Assembly: GCA_014898425.1 (NCBI GenBank)
Contig: RCSZ01000003.1
Coordinates: forward strand, 620,001-684,000
DNA: 64,000 nucleotides
Origin: Botryotinia globosa
Lineage: Eukaryota > Ascomycota > Leotiomycetes > Helotiales > Sclerotiniaceae
Direction of reading: 5' to 3'
Under the pieces are notes generated by a model. That model had not been told where the DNA came from and ran no database searches. It saw nothing but the letters and a program-made list of their open reading frames with translations. Every line of letters begins with the position of its first letter. Position 1 is the stretch's first letter. Below are positions 23,362 to 37,507 of this stretch, piece after piece. Both the position numbers and the translations under genes were made by a program.

Positions 23362-24640
23362 CGTGTATTTTTACAATAGTGTGTTACTATTCCTTGCCAC
23401 ACTCTATGTTGTATCCTATGATAGCGAGCCTCAAGAGTGATTGTTAAGAATGGACAACCGAAACCCGCTTTAGGGGCTACACGATGAGACACGACGTGAT
23501 GTAAAGAATAACACGCCCGAGTATATTAGGTTTTAAAACATGGTATAACTGGAAAGATGTGCAATATTGCTTTTGTTGAAGCTTGAGCGGTGTGATATGA
23601 TAGCAAAAATCTTACCTGTGATCGACTTTTCTGAGGGGGTTTATTGTCATCTTGACATCAAAATGTATCCCTTCTCCACGGGTTCCCGCACATTTGGCAT
23701 GCATTACTCGCATCAAAGAGATCCATCGTATTCCGTGTTATCTTCACCATATTTCAGCTTTCGAAAGCGTGGAAATGAGGCTTACACCGACAGGCTCTTG
23801 TGAATTTCATCCAGGAATTTTTTGGCCATGAATGAAACGTCCGCAGGGGTTAACCAGACTGCTGGAATTCGATAGAGTTCCTTTCATCTGTGAAATAGCG
23901 GTAAGAAGAGGTTGCTTATGTTGTTCAAAGATGATTTGCTATTTTTCCCTGTAAGCGCTGACAGCTGTTGGTATTGGAAAGTAGCGCGCAATGCGATGTA
24001 CGGCGTGACGCAAAGGTGCAGGTGAAATGTGAATGTTAGTGCCGATGATAGATGCAACGAATTAGCACAAGGAGACTTGATAAGGTTCGAGCTTTGAACC
24101 GTGAAAGAATCGCGATATATTAAATTCATTCCCGGGATTCTCATGGTCACTCGCATCTATTTCCAGAAATGCATTCTGTTCGGTTCAGGTACATGTGGAG
24201 AGTATGATCAGCACGACGTCGAAATAGGCAAATATGAAGATTGAGTAGAGCGCTTGGTATCTTGGGAGTTTCGCTATTAGTCCAGAGAGCGTTAGTTAGT
24301 CTTGAGGAACGATTGAAAAAAAGAAACGGTGGTCTCTAGGAAGGTATTGCCATTAGTCCGAAAGGAGCGGAAATACAAGATCATTGAAACTTCATAATTT
24401 GGTTGGAGATGCTACCTAGGTATGTCTTGACTTCCAAGGCACAAGAGTGGGATGACCGTCTTTTTCAAAATATCAAAAGATATTTACGAGGGTTATTCTT
24501 CGAGAATATAGACAGAGTAGATAAAGACCGGGAGAGAAAGTCATCGATATCTTCTTCTTCTAGAATGAAATTGAATTAGCAAAGTATGGATAACATGGAT
24601 AATATAAGAGTTCTAGAACCTACTCATTGTACACCATAAT
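23362..24640. other. Intergenic DNA
   Basis: Nothing recognised; only short frames without domains. Confidence 0.5.
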
Positions 24641-25100
24641 GTTTTGTGATATAATCCCTGTAAAATCCAGGGGTTTCCATATAGGTTAAAATATTATATA
24701 ATTATTCTAAATCTTAATATTAAATTATAAAACTTTTATAATAGATAATTCAATATAATGTGTATTATACCAAAAAAAATCTAATTTATTTTTAAATGTT
24801 TTGTTGAAAAATTGTATAAGCTTTTCATTAAAAGAATTTATAATTTTTAACTTATAATACTTTTCCTATATTTAATAAACGAATTTTTCGAATATTTTCA
24901 AACTTCTAACTTCAACTCTTCAAAAATATTATTTAAAAAATATATAAAAATAAATCGTACCTTTTTTTAAGTATTTTCAATAATTATAAATCATTTTATA
25001 ATAGAAATTTCGATTTTATTAAATATAATAATAAATAAACAAGAATATAAACAGCTGAATAATTGAATGTTTTAATAATAAAAAAGCATTATATATACTA
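24641..25100. other. Small AT-rich island, likely a RIP-mutated fragment
   Basis: A sharp switch to AT-rich sequence with TTATAA/AATATT words like those in the large block at 36.8-62.7 kb, then a sharp return. No termini or coding remnant can be made out. It is probably a short, heavily mutated transposon fragment. Confidence 0.55.
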
Positions 25101-27310
25101 TAAGCTGGGGCTAAAACTCTTATTTAAAGATAACAAAAAGTATACTAGATAAAGACTAGACAGATATCGGAATTGAGTATGAGCATCTATTATAATAGCA
25201 CATATGTTGCTGATATATATCTACTTAGCTACGACATAGATAGATATTCTGATGTTATAACCTGCAAGCTTGGCGTCGAGTCAGTGAAACCCTTAAAAAT
25301 GGTATATGCTAGCTTCATTAGTACCGGATAAATTCCACACGAAGAAGGATTATGCTTGAAAGTGCCATGCAAAGATGTACAGATGTGAAAACGGAAAGTC
25401 GAGCCCTTGTGCTCCCACATTTTATAGAATCACCAAACTCTTACATTATTCTCGATCCACTAAACTACTGAACCATCGCGATGGGACCAATGCGAAACAT
25501 TCTAGAGGGTTCACCAATATCCAATCATCTTAGTCTTACGTTCCAAGGCGGAAATGATATCGAATTGAAAATCGATATTAATCTTCCGGGAATGAGGATC
25601 TGGTGTGTGTATGTGTATGTGTAAAATGTATATGTACACATATATGTGTGTGTTTTACAACATGTGCAGCAACCTCAATGGAGAGAAACACATGGGAGAT
25701 ATGAGAGAAGGATGAATTGAACTCACTCTGTTTCTGTGGATAGTTCATCATTTCAGAGCCACAACAAGATGTCTAGATGAAACCAGACAAATAATGAATT
25801 AGTCTGTCATCGATCATTGGCTGTACCAGTACATATTCTGAGCCTCTTGAGCATTTTGTCTCCCAATTTCGGTACAAGCTGCAACGGGAATGTCATCGAT
25901 ATACTCGAGTATGATATCATTTCTTCATTCATCTTAGTATCTATGGAATATCGCGAGGGTACAGACATACCACCTATCAACTATCTCACCCACGTCCTAG
26001 GTAGTTAATAGATATCTCCTTAATTACACCTGAGAGCTCAAGAACAGCATTAATTCTTCGGTAAGGATCACACATATTATCTGTGCATACCAAGGTACCG
26101 ACCTACCTAATATACACTTCAATTGCTCCCGCCGTGACTACTGCGTACATTATTTTACATCGTGATGATTTGATCCAATGATCTCAAGTCATTCTGTGTT
26201 CAATGTTCATCACTCTCTCGTTATCCACTTCTGTCAAGGTTTTGGCGGCGGAACTAATCCATTTACTGATTCCATCTCGCTCACAACATACACTCCGAAT
26301 TCACCTAGTCAACCGGTAATTTCGTTAAATATATTTACATCGTACTTACCAACTAAGAATCATACAATGGAAGCAATTGAGGTACTGCCAAAAAAAATGG
26401 ATGAGCATTAGATATGTAAAATAACAGTATGCAGAAGATTACCAATGCAGTACAATGTTTCCGGGATTTTATGATCCAGAACATCCGAGTTGGAAGGCTG
26501 TTGGTTTCTACTTTTCACACGGTATCCAAAAAATCATAACCACCAAGCAAGACATGAATAGTAGCTAGCTATTTAAGGGAGGAAGAATTGGTGAAACAAG
26601 GCTTGAACGGTAAGTTGTGCCGCTAATTTCATCCCGGCTCCGCCTACTTGGATCCTTGTGGTACAATCTTCCGATACCTACCAGCATGGGACAAGGAGTA
26701 GATTGGTAGGGAACATGGAACGAAATGATATAGCTTGATGCTTGTAATCTAGGATATGATATGATGTAGGTTTTGGAACTTTGGAGGGCTGGTAGGGGAT
26801 CGGGTGAGGGGAAATCATTGGAGAATAAGATAGATTCGAGACGACTGATTGGGGAATTGGAACGAACTTGAGATGAAAAATGTTGGACAAGCCACCAAGG
26901 AGTACTCTGTACAATAACCCTCGGCCTAGGTCTGTAACGACGACTAGCAAGCAGTCAGCTGTTCTATGTCATTTAGGTCTAAATCAAGAAAGTCGATTCT
27001 AATTTTGTTAGCGAACTGAACATCCATCCTGCATATAATAGCCCATATTTTAACTATATTCAGTATACTAATACACCTCTATAATCTTAGAGTTTATATT
27101 GTACCTTGACAATTTACGTATGGTAGGCATTTGCTAGCTACTCATTCTTCTCTGTGCCTCTCGTACAAATGCAACCGAGTGGCGTTGAGATTCTGTTTGG
27201 CAAACGGAACTTTCATGAATTTCTCAATGGTAGCAGGTAGCATTTATGGTATCAAACTCTAGAATGACAACGATAATAGCTAAGAAAAGAGATATTTGCA
27301 TGGTGGAGGT
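25101..27310. other. Intergenic DNA
   Basis: Normal composition, no recognisable gene. A (TG/TA)-rich patch lies at 25600-25655. Confidence 0.5.
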
Positions 27311-27403
27311 GGAGCTGGTGCTGGTGCTGGTGCTGGTGCTGGTGCTGGTGCTGGTGCTGGTGCTGGTGCTGGTGCTGGTGCTGGTGCTGGTGCTGGTGCT
27401 GGA

Positions 27404-27434
<31 letters not shown>

Positions 27435-27444
27435 CTGGTGCTGG
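27311..27444 (+). repeat. (GGTGCT)n hexanucleotide array
   Basis: About 22 units of GGTGCT with a few GGAGCT variants. It creates long open frames in several phases on both strands (Ala-Gly, Val-Leu, Pro-Ala, His-Gln), none of which has a supported start or flanking coding sequence. Confidence 0.95.
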
Positions 27445-27991
27445 CCATGAGCGAGTGAGTGAAGCGCTGTACACAAAACAAGAAATACCAATAAGAACAA
27501 TGTATCTTTTGCTAAGACAATACCCAATCGAGTAATCAATCTCTCTTTTGGGGGGACTTTTCCAACCCCACTGATGATGACTTCGACCTCCCTATAAGTA
27601 GTGCAAGATTGTAGCCAGAAATATGCATTGCCATCGACCCCGTTGTCTTTTGAATTGCAGCTTCAATCATTTCATCTTCCTTCTCCACGATTGATATCAC
27701 AAGTCTTCTTTGGCTAGACATCCAAACGTCTAGCACTCCTCACTACCGAGCACGCATTTGCCGAATAACGACTACTATTACCAGCATCACCCATCATCAC
27801 TATTGATTACGCTTTTCACATTCATTTCTTCCCTTGCTTGTACCAACATCTTTCCAAGAATCTCTGGGAGAGAAGTTGAGAATCAGTTGCTTCTTCCACC
27901 TCTTGTTCCCTTTCTCCTTGATTGGCAATCTAGGCGTGGGACAATACACATCGTTGGCGGTGTCACACAACGATCGCACGGAAATAATTGA

Positions 27992-28860
27992 AGGACAGGA
28001 CAGGACAGGACAGGACAGGATAGTACAGGACAGGACAGTAGTAACCTTGCAATCACTGCACACTGCACACTGTACACTGCACACTATACAGATCATAGTT
28101 CAGCAAACTATCGTACAAAAGGTTTCTGCTCGAGGACTTTGGGAATACCACCTCAGAAACCCCATTTTGGAAAACCACCTAGCAGAAGTGGGGGATGGGA
28201 AGCAAAGTACCGCGACCAAGAATACAAAACAAGCTCTCCATTTCTACCCAGGTATACATCCAGATTCCATCCATCCATCTATCCATCCAAACATCCATAC
28301 ACACGCAGATACAGCCAATCCAAGACCATATATTCGAGTCGACCCAATATTTTTTTCAAAACAGAACTTTCTGAAACTTCTCCCAGCTGTTCCGGAGCTC
28401 AAGACCATACAAAATATGGATTGTTAGGATATTATTGGATTTTCGAAAATTTGGAAAGTGTTGATCATTGTCTTCCCCAAGGCCGACGACTATTTATGCC
28501 TGCAAGAATCAGGGTCGTTTTTTTCCCTAAAAATTTAGTTTATCATTTACTCATCTCATCTCATCTCATCGCATCTCATCTCATCTCATCTCATCTCGTC
28601 CATCCGTTGTCTCATCTCCAGCGCTCTGTCCATTTTGAGCTCTGGTGGGTCTCCAAGGTATTCAATTATAGAACAGCGAGCTACATCTCCAACCCTCCTA
28701 CCTACCCTAAGCTAGTAGAACTTTTCATAATTATATCACAGCCAAACCAAATATCCAACTACAACTCCAACTACAACTCCAACTACAATTGACACCCAAA
28801 CATCCAGCTCACAACCTGTCAATCATCGTCATCATCGTCATCATCGTCATCATCGTCACC
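27992..28860 (+). repeat. Cluster of five unrelated microsatellites
   Basis: Arrays of AGGAC (27992-28038), a CACTGCA-type 7-mer (28051-28088), ATCTC (28551-28600), an ACTACAACTCCA 12-mer (28755-28790) and ATCGTCATC (28821-28860) lie within 870 bp. The two long open frames across them depend on the repeats and are not supported as genes. Confidence 0.9.
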
Positions 28861-29533
28861 ATCTCTGCAATTTGCTCCCGTTGACTACCATTCTCCACCA
28901 TTCATCACCAATTATCAACATTGACCACCCATTTACCACCGCAACCCACCACCACAGCCAACCACTGTACAAGCCATTGACACTTGATTCAACCCTTGAA
29001 CCCTATCAGATTTACGAATTCGAACCCCAGAGCCGAGACATATCACTGGCATTATCCATTATCCACGGGCGTTACCCGTTACCTGTACGCCCTAACTGAA
29101 AAAGAAAAGTTACTACAGACAGTTACGGCGAAGTACGAACAGGGGCCATAAAAAAAAAGTCAAAATAGCTTGCTTTACCGCCGCCAGGTAGCTAACTAGT
29201 AAGAACAAGCTCGAACCCATAAGTAATTCAATCATAGTTTTGACACTACTACCACCAGTACCACAGTTCCACGCGGCTCCTCTTTAGAACACCTAGATCA
29301 ACATCATTCGAGGACCATTTTTGTATTTCCATGAGACGCAGTCATATAGCAGATTACTCGGGTCGGATACCAGAGTCAGCCAGCAGACAGGGAGCTCAGG
29401 AAGCAGCACACAGGCGATATACTCCAGTAATATCGTGGCTGCATGGCAATATAAACCATTCGAAATCCCCTCGACATTTCCAATCCACCGGCACAAACTG
29501 AAGAAGAAACCGACGTCAACAATTTAGCATCGC

Positions 29534-29541
29534 ATATAAAA
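29534..29541 (+). promoter_or_regulatory. Possible TATA element of the methyltransferase gene
   Basis: ATATAAAA, 78 bp upstream of the first in-frame ATG (29619). Confidence 0.4.
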
Positions 29542-29618
29542 GCTTCATCTATGCTACAAAGTTAGCAGAATAAGCATAGGCTGTTCGCGACAATAGATCT
29601 TGAACCGGAATCTACTTG

Positions 29619-31190
29619 ATGGTTGTTCTAATGGCCATGGCTAACAATGGGTACGTGCTTCTTTCTCCATTCCCCTCTGCTCTCAGAACCACTCCCTGGG
29701 TGTCAGCAGAAGCTTTCGCACATGCCAATTGTATCGATAACTACTAAATGAGATTGTGGGCTGCATCCTCTCCGTTATTGCTCTCTACATCCCAGATTTT
29801 ACGCATGCGCTGACAGAATTGAATTACATAGATCACTTTCTCCTGCCCCTCCTGCGGCCTTCCAAGAGCCCCCACCCGATTACATTGAAAATGGACGCCT
29901 ATATCATGGACTACATAAAGGGAAATACATGTTTCCTTGCGACGAGGTAAATGCGCCAGGTGTTGTTAGGTGGGATATTGCACAAGACTCAATGCTGATG
30001 ATATACATCCACAGGATGAGAAAGATCGGATGGATATATTTCACAAATTTTTCGAAGTCGCAATGGGAGGTGTATTACACTCTAGGAATACCACGTTCAC
30101 GAATAATTATGATGGGCCGCGAATTTTGGACTTAGGCACAGGTACCGGAATATGGGCGATTGATATGGCCGAGTAAGAATAAGATTTTGTCTCATTTGAG
30201 GCCATAAGTCTGCAAAACCAAGGGACTGACAACTTCGGTATATAGCAAATATGGTTCAGATATGGGTACAGGTGAAGTTCTCGGGCTTGATCTAGCTAGA
30301 ATACAACCTCCAACGTAAGGATTCACGAATCTTTCCTTCCGAGTAACGCCATGTACTAAAAATTACTCCAGTATTCCCGAAAATTTACAGTTTTTACAAA
30401 GAGACATAGAATCGCCTTGGTGGGGACTCGAAGTTGAGTCGTGGGATATGGTTCACATACGGATGCTTTCCGGGAGCATCAATAGCTGGCCTGCATTATA
30501 CCAAAAGGTCCGCAGGTAAGGCCTCTCCATCTCACCCCCCTTCTACAGTACATGACTTTGCCTAATACAATATGGTAAGGTATCTCAAGCCTCAGGTGGG
30601 CCGTTTCGAGCAGGTTGAAATGGATTTTACTCCTCGCTCAGATTTCGGGGACATTCCAGCCGACTCTGCGCTGGCTACATGGGCGCGGCACCTTTTCGAG
30701 GCTACTCGGCGCAATTTTCGACCTCTAGCTTATAATACTGAGATTCGAGCAATGCTTCAAAAAGAAGAGTTCCTCGATATCCAAGAAGAAGTGATACGAA
30801 TTCCCCTTAATCCATGGCCCGATGATTCACAAGAAAAGGATGTTGCAAGATGGTACAATCTGGCCCTCACCCATGGACTAGAAGCAATGACGCTTGGGCC
30901 CATGCACAGAATTTACGGGTGGACGAAAGATGATGTCACAAGGCTGATTACAGAAGTGAGGAGAGACATTTGCAATAGGAAAATTCGCGCTTATAATAAT
31001 TTGTGAGTCTTCTCTCTCTTATTCACGTCTGTCAAGAGTTCACCTGGGCGTTCTTGAAACACCAAACAGCTCGATTTGAACTCTCAATGAGGCAGTGCAA
31101 TGTCGAATTGAGAGGATTAAGAGTTCACTAACTTATTCATAATCCAGGCATGTATGGACTGCACGCGCACCGGTCAAACCCCCTTCATAG
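29619..31190 (+). CDS. LaeA-like SAM-dependent methyltransferase, seven exons
   Basis: Proposed exons: 29619-29650, 29832-29946, 30015-30172, 30246-30314, 30372-30515, 30580-31002 and 31148-31190, giving 327 residues (323 if the ATG at 29631 is used; numbering below uses that start). All junctions are in frame with standard GT/AG ends. The protein begins with a short Pro-rich leader, then the block [11 protein letters not shown] and [10 protein letters not shown] typical of fungal TAM-domain/LaeA-like enzymes. SAM motif I is ILDLGTGTG at residues 82-90. Further family landmarks are [16 protein letters not shown] and the C-terminal [13 protein letters not shown] split by the last intron. Such enzymes use S-adenosylmethionine; most are uncharacterised and some regulate or tailor secondary metabolites. 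The first intron has three possible in-frame acceptors (29795, 29816, 29831); 29831 is favoured by a GCTGAC branch site 18-20 bases upstream. No stop or frameshift suggests decay. No synthase gene is near. Confidence 0.9.
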
Positions 31191-34100
31191 GCATCTTTGA
31201 GGTTTCAAGGGGTTGGAAATTACAAACGAAGACCGATTGGTCAATTTGGTTTGGATCGGCGAACTTTAAGTTTTTTTTTTTCGGATATTGCGATCAATTT
31301 CAACCAGGGTTTGGGTTCAGCTTTTCATACCGAACCTTGCCTTTCGGCCTGGCGCGCTTTTGAGGCTAGGATGGACGATTGATGTATTTTATGGGATGGA
31401 ACTTTATGCGCATTATTGTTGGATGCGCGCGCATATCATATGCATCTTAAGCGCCTGCAAGAATACGGATCGTCATTGAGAGTTGTTGGGAATTTGATGT
31501 ACCCACGGCTGATTGACCGAAAATGCTAGGTACATCCGCGAAAGATCACATAAGAGGACGGCGAAGTTTGGGTGGCAATCTATACCTCAATTCTTATAGG
31601 ATATTCAAGGGAAGGGGCGGACCGAAGCGTATACGAAGTGTGGCGGGCATTATCACGGATTGGCCCGAGTACAAACACAGCAGACTGTTGCTCCCAAGAT
31701 TTCGGGTCAAGCTTGCCTAAAGCGTAGTGGAAATGGGTTACACGAAGCCTTGGTAAAATTGAGAGGCGCAGCACGACATGAACCCGACAAATCTTGGACT
31801 GCATACTACAGTATTTGGTAATTTAAAATACCAAATTAACTGTGGTTTCTGACGTGTCGGTTGTATGGCGGAAAATGAGAAAATGAATGTGCTGGCCGTT
31901 GCACAACTCATGAAGGTTACATTTTTTAATTTCAACGGATGAGAAAGAACATATTGATTGGTCACTCTTGTCCCATCATTAAAGATCCGAGATATGGTAG
32001 CGAGAGCCAACAATGAGAACGCAGCCGACGCACGGAACATCAATAAATGTGCACATACACATACACATACATACCTACACATACACACGCTTGCTTACTT
32101 CCTCTTCTCACACTTCTTCCTCAGCATTTTCATTTATTTAAAAAAAAGTTACAATTTCCGTATTTAGTATTTGAAAAGTTTAGAAGGATTGGAAGAACTT
32201 CTCAGTTGGTGAACACTGGGTACACGGTTAGAAGTAGACGATTAGCACGTACTCTACTTTTGGATTGGTCTGCAGCTTTTTAACGATTATACATACCCCA
32301 ATGCATTTTTATGTTTTTACTTTCTTCTTCCATTTGGATGGGTTGATTCATCTGTTGGTTTTTTTTTTGTCACGTGGGTTCATTCAATTTTTCTACAATT
32401 ATCAGCATAAGCATTGCATATTGATTTTCATTTATATTTGGTGATATCCATCTTGCAATTTTCTTCCCAATCTTTTGTTGAAGATGATTTGGAATTTGGA
32501 ATTCCAACAGCATATACCTTCCGCACGTGCATGCATCGAATCTGGCATGGATTGGATCAGGATTTGATTTGAAGAGATGAGTGGACGAATGGATGCGTGG
32601 ATGGATGGTAGTAATGGACGAATGGATGAATGAAAAGACGGATCTATACATCCGATTAATCTTTTTTGTCTCTCTCCTTTTGGTTACTACGCTGGAGGGG
32701 ATTATTGCATACCCATCTATCTATCTATTTATCTATATTTGCTTACCTACTTTCCCATACCTATGTAATTGGTTGACTTTGTAAATATATACATACCTAC
32801 CTATCTACTTATCATATGTATATACATATATACCTACACATATAACCAGTACGGTACGTGTTTATGGTGTCAGTCTACGTATCGCATGTAAGAACCAATT
32901 AAAAGTGGTGGAGAAATGCGTTTACGTGTGTGACGAAATAGGATGGTGAGTTTGTTTATCAAGTGTAGAGAGGGGAATGGAAATATAGAAATTATATTGG
33001 TGATGTATTCAGGGTGTGTATGTATGTAATGTTATGTTTGGTATGGAGATTTGTGTATGGCGCGTGTGAGTGTAAGATCTTGTCTGTATGGATGATATGA
33101 TATAACGCGCATGTGTAATTGAAATTGGGGATGCACGGTATGGGATACTGGTACTTGGGGAATAGAGTAGAGGAGATTGATCTAGGGAGATAGTGGGATT
33201 TTGGGGAATGGGTGATTGTTTTTTTGGTGGGGGATGGATGGTGGATGGTGGATGGATGGTGGATGGTGGGATGGGGAGAGAGGGGATGGATTGGATTGGA
33301 TTGGGAGGGGAATATAGCTCTGATTGCTGATTGGTGTTAAGGGTATTGTTGCGCTTATCTTGAGGAGGAGGAATGAGGGATGGGCTGGGAATGGGGATGG
33401 GATGGGGATGGGATGGGATGGGGATGGGATGAGGATGGGATGAGGATAGGATGGGGAGGGGATGGGGATAGAATAGCAGGATTGGGATATTGGGGTGCTG
33501 GGATACTGGAGAATAAGGGACTGAGGGAACAAGGGGTGGGGGAATGGAGTGCTTAAAGTTTTGGTGGTTTCATGATGGATTTTTGGTGGGTTGTGGTTAT
33601 GATTGTTTGATGTTTTGGAGGGGCAGAGCTTGAGATTGAGATTGAGTTGGACTTGGACTTGGACTTGGACTTGGACTTGGACTTGGCGTTGGACTTGACG
33701 TTGGAGGGAGAGTTGTTTTGATGCAGAAAGGTGGATTGCGGGGGGTGGAAATCGATGGGTTTTTTCTTTTCATTTCTTTTCATTTCTTTTCTTTTCTTTT
33801 CATTTCTATTTCTATTTCTATTTCTTTGGGGAGAGCGGGAGGGAGAGGGGGAGGGAGAGGGAGAGAGAACTAGGCGGGTTGATGGATTTTGTGAGATTGA
33901 TGGGCATTTGATATGTTGGATGTGTGGTATATATGTATGTATGCATGTATGTATATACATGTTTTTGGTATTTCCGGGGGGGGGAGTTTTATGTTTCTCC
34001 CGGGGACGGAGAGGGGTGTTCTCATATATATATGTATGTATGTACGTGCAAGTTCGCATGGCATCGCATCTGCACCATGTATAAAATTATAGATCATCGA

Positions 34101-36840
34101 TTCTCGAATCGAATATCTATGTAGTATCCAATATGTTATGTATAATATGGAGCTCTATCCCACGCGATGGATATCTTTATATAATTATAAAACATCTATC
34201 CTACTATCCTACGGATCCGCGTACCACTACAGATGTCGAATACTAGGTGTATTGCATTATTTCTATATGTTTTTCGAGAATATAATTTATGGGATATTGA
34301 ATATGTTATGGTGGATGAGAATATGATGTGGGAATTTGGGAGTTTATTTCTGTATGTATGTATGTATGTATGTATGTTAGGAAACTTTTGAATAGGAAAT
34401 TGAAAATCGGAATATGTCTCAGATGACTATGTGTCTATCATGTTTACATTCCATTGTATAGACTTTAGAGTGATTGTTCTTGGGGTATTTCAATTCGTTT
34501 TTTGGATTCTTGAGAGGAGAGGAGAAATACTGTGGACTGTATATAGGAGTACTGGATTGGATAGGCGGTTTGATCTAGTGGCTTGTTGGGGAGGGGAATG
34601 GTTGGAACAAATTTGGGCTTGTGTGTGATGGATTGGGATAAGTGAAGGGGAAGGGGTGGAGTGGGTGTGGAATGGGTATAGTATGAGATGGTTTGGTGTG
34701 GATTGGGTATGGTATCATAAGGTATGGTTTAGTATGAAGGCTAATTTCAAATGTGTTTGATGAAATAGACAGGTGGCTATATGTATGGGTATAGTATTTG
34801 TGGATGGAGTTCAGAGATTATAGATGTTGTTGGTGAAGGGGGAAGGGGGGGTTATTCTCTGCTTTTTGTTTTTGAACTGTGAAAACTAGGGAATCTAGGG
34901 AATATATACGGTCTATCTCGTTTTATTTATGTACCCAATTACTATATCCACTGAGAATCACACCCAAATTCTGCTTCTGTGTGATTATTACATTCTCTAT
35001 ATATCGATTTTTGTTCTACATGTTTTGTAATCTTACAAGATATCGGATTTTGATAGGGGGGAATTGCTCCCTTGCAAGCTCTTCCCGTGCTACTTTCAAG
35101 GAAGCCAGATTGGAGGTTTTCAAAATGATATTTGATCTCTTATGTGTATTTGAGGAAGACATGGATATGAATGTGCATTTGTTTGAGTTGAAACGCCTCG
35201 CTTGCTACTCTCTTGAGGTATGAGATTCGGAAATCACTTTTGGAAATTTGTAGAGCAAATGCTTTTTCCGAGACTGTGTGTTTTTGGATGGAGGTGTCTT
35301 ACTATCGTCTCTCTCTTGGGATTTGTTGTTGGTCTTGCACACATTGGGGGTTTTCACACCGCGCTTCCCCAATTTTATATTTCAATATTTCGGATTTTGT
35401 GACCAGGAATTTTAGTGAAGAGATGTATATTAAATTTGCTTTATTATCCTAATATCATGACCAGAGGTTCTGAATTCACAAGTGAGCCTCACAGCTGGTG
35501 TATGCATCACCTGGCCGTTATCGATGAATGGAATCCCGTCTGACGTAGACTTTGGCGTAGATACGAGAGGTTCAAATGCTGAAGTCTGCCTCTCTGATGC
35601 CGCTTAGTTGGTTCACATCTTGTGTACCTACTACCCAGGCAGGAAAAATATGCTACGGGAAAGAAATGGGAAAACAAGTCGTGGAGTGTTGGAGACGGTG
35701 CTTGACTACCTTTTGCTAGGTAATACCACTAGGATTTCCAATAATCACACTTGGCTATCAGTTTAAAACCGGTGTATTCTCAATCAACCTAATCCCCTTC
35801 AGCCGCTCCGGTGGTCGTGAGTATTCTACAATCCCCATCGAAATCAACTGTTTATATGCTCAGAACTTCGCCATATCTGGCTACTAGGTAGATATTAAGA
35901 GTTACACTTCAAAGATCATCGTCTAGACTCTTGGCACTGTCTTTATTTGCCCGCAGCATGATGTACTCTCTCACTTTAATAGATTCGAAAAGCTATGTAA
36001 TATGTCTTCGGTACCGAAACCAAACAGAGTCTATGCCGCAGTAAACATCATCTCTCATATGCACCGGCGCTGGTCATATCAATAAGTACCTTCTCCTTAA
36101 CACGTTTCATGTATTCGGGGTTTGAATCACGACGAAGTATACTGAATTATGTTGTCGGCCAAGTCAGAGCTGCTCTCTGTACTATGCTTGTGCTAATAAT
36201 TATCAATTCTTCTCCTGATGAAATTGTAAGTCGGTAACTTGGTAACCTAAAGTCAAAAATTGTGAATAAGGTACTTGGATCCTACAACAAGCCTATCAAA
36301 GCTATTTGAGCTTCTTAGAGAATTAGTACTATGAGAACCTCCAGTTGATTTGCTCGCTCTTCATGGACTTGACTGCGCAGAAACAGCCATTGTCGGATCT
36401 ACCGATGAATGCCGTCAAAAGTGGGAGGAAAACTCGGGTAGCATGGGGAAATTACAGGGATTTGTCACCCTGCAGAAAGAAAGTCATCATCGTGGATCTC
36501 ATGGGGGAAAGTCTTCACGGGATTGGATGGAAGCTCTACGCCCTCAAAGCCAAAATATTGGTTTGATAATTCTCATGCTTCTTGAGCTAGGAGGCTAGTC
36601 TGCGGCATTTATGTCTTTTCTGGAATTGTTTGAGTGATAAGAGTTCTGTGATATCGTGAACCTTCACAATACCACAAGAGCTGCTCGAGAGAACGGAAAT
36701 GAAGAATAAATAGAGATATATTAATCGAATAGGAAATGACCACAACTTTGTGAGATTCATTTTGTATAGAGCGGAGATGCCTCCGTCAAGATCAAGGGTT
36801 CATGTTTGCGGCCGATCAAGAAATGGTTAGCCGCCTGAAT
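31191..36840. other. Intergenic DNA rich in simple repeats
   Basis: No supported gene. It holds a CATACA array (32049-32092), GATGGTG/GATGGG G-rich arrays (33230-33475), TTGGAC repeats (33647-33686), TTTC/ATTTC pyrimidine repeats (33763-33826) and a TATG array (34351-34376). Frames at 34879-35452 and 36345-36598 lack ATG context or domains. Confidence 0.55.
33230..33475 (+). repeat. G-rich GATGG/GGGAT minisatellite
   Basis: Irregular repeats of GATGGTG followed by GGGATGGGGAT units. The strand is almost purely G, A and T with many runs of three or four G. Confidence 0.85.
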
Positions 36841-36950
36841 GCCGAGGCCCATTTGAATCATCTTGCTAATATCTTTAAAATAGCATTCTATTTGATGCAA
36901 AAAAAAATCTATAATTTGTATAATATATATATAGAATTTTTTATAAAATA
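36841..36950 (-). repeat. Left inverted boundary sequence of the AT-rich block
   Basis: Reads inward from CCGAGGCCCATTTGAATCAT. Its reverse complement matches 62600-62709. Over the terminal 60 bases I count about ten mismatches, most of them transitions; similarity continues with small indels for about 50 more bases. Confidence 0.8.
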
Positions 36951-37507
36951 TTATATTATATAGAACTATAAAGAGTACAATAATAATATAATAAATATTA
37001 TATTATTAGAAAGCTTTTTTTCTTAATACTATTGATTGATATAATTTTAAATTCTATTTTAGATTTCTTATAAAAAATATATCAATATTTAAACTCTAAT
37101 ATATAGTTTTTTTCAAATAATTTACTTTTTATATATAGATTAAGAAATTTATTTTATTTTATTTATTTCAAATTAAGAATTAGTTTTTATAATATTAAAA
37201 AAAAATATTTAATTTAGTAAACATTTTCAAAAGAGAAAAAAAGAAAAAAGGAAATTATTAATTCGAATTGAATAAATCGATGAATATAATTTTTTGAATT
37301 TATTTCAAAAATTAAAATTAAAATTCAGTTTCATAGAATATTAATTTAATAGAATTTGAATTTGATAGAATTTCAATTTCATAGAATTTCAATTATAAAT
37401 ATTAAATTATCTTTTGAATCATATCTCAAATATTAGGCTTAATAATTAATCAAAGCTCAACTAATATATTTAATATTAAAAAGAATATTCAATCCACTAT
37501 ATAATCT

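Noticed and set aside
27224..27539. Ala-Gly, Pro-Ala and His-Gln repeat proteins
   Set aside because: All frames come from one GGTGCT array and lack supported starts.
27834..28792. Two long overlapping plus-strand frames
   Set aside because: Built from five microsatellites; composition and frames change at each array.
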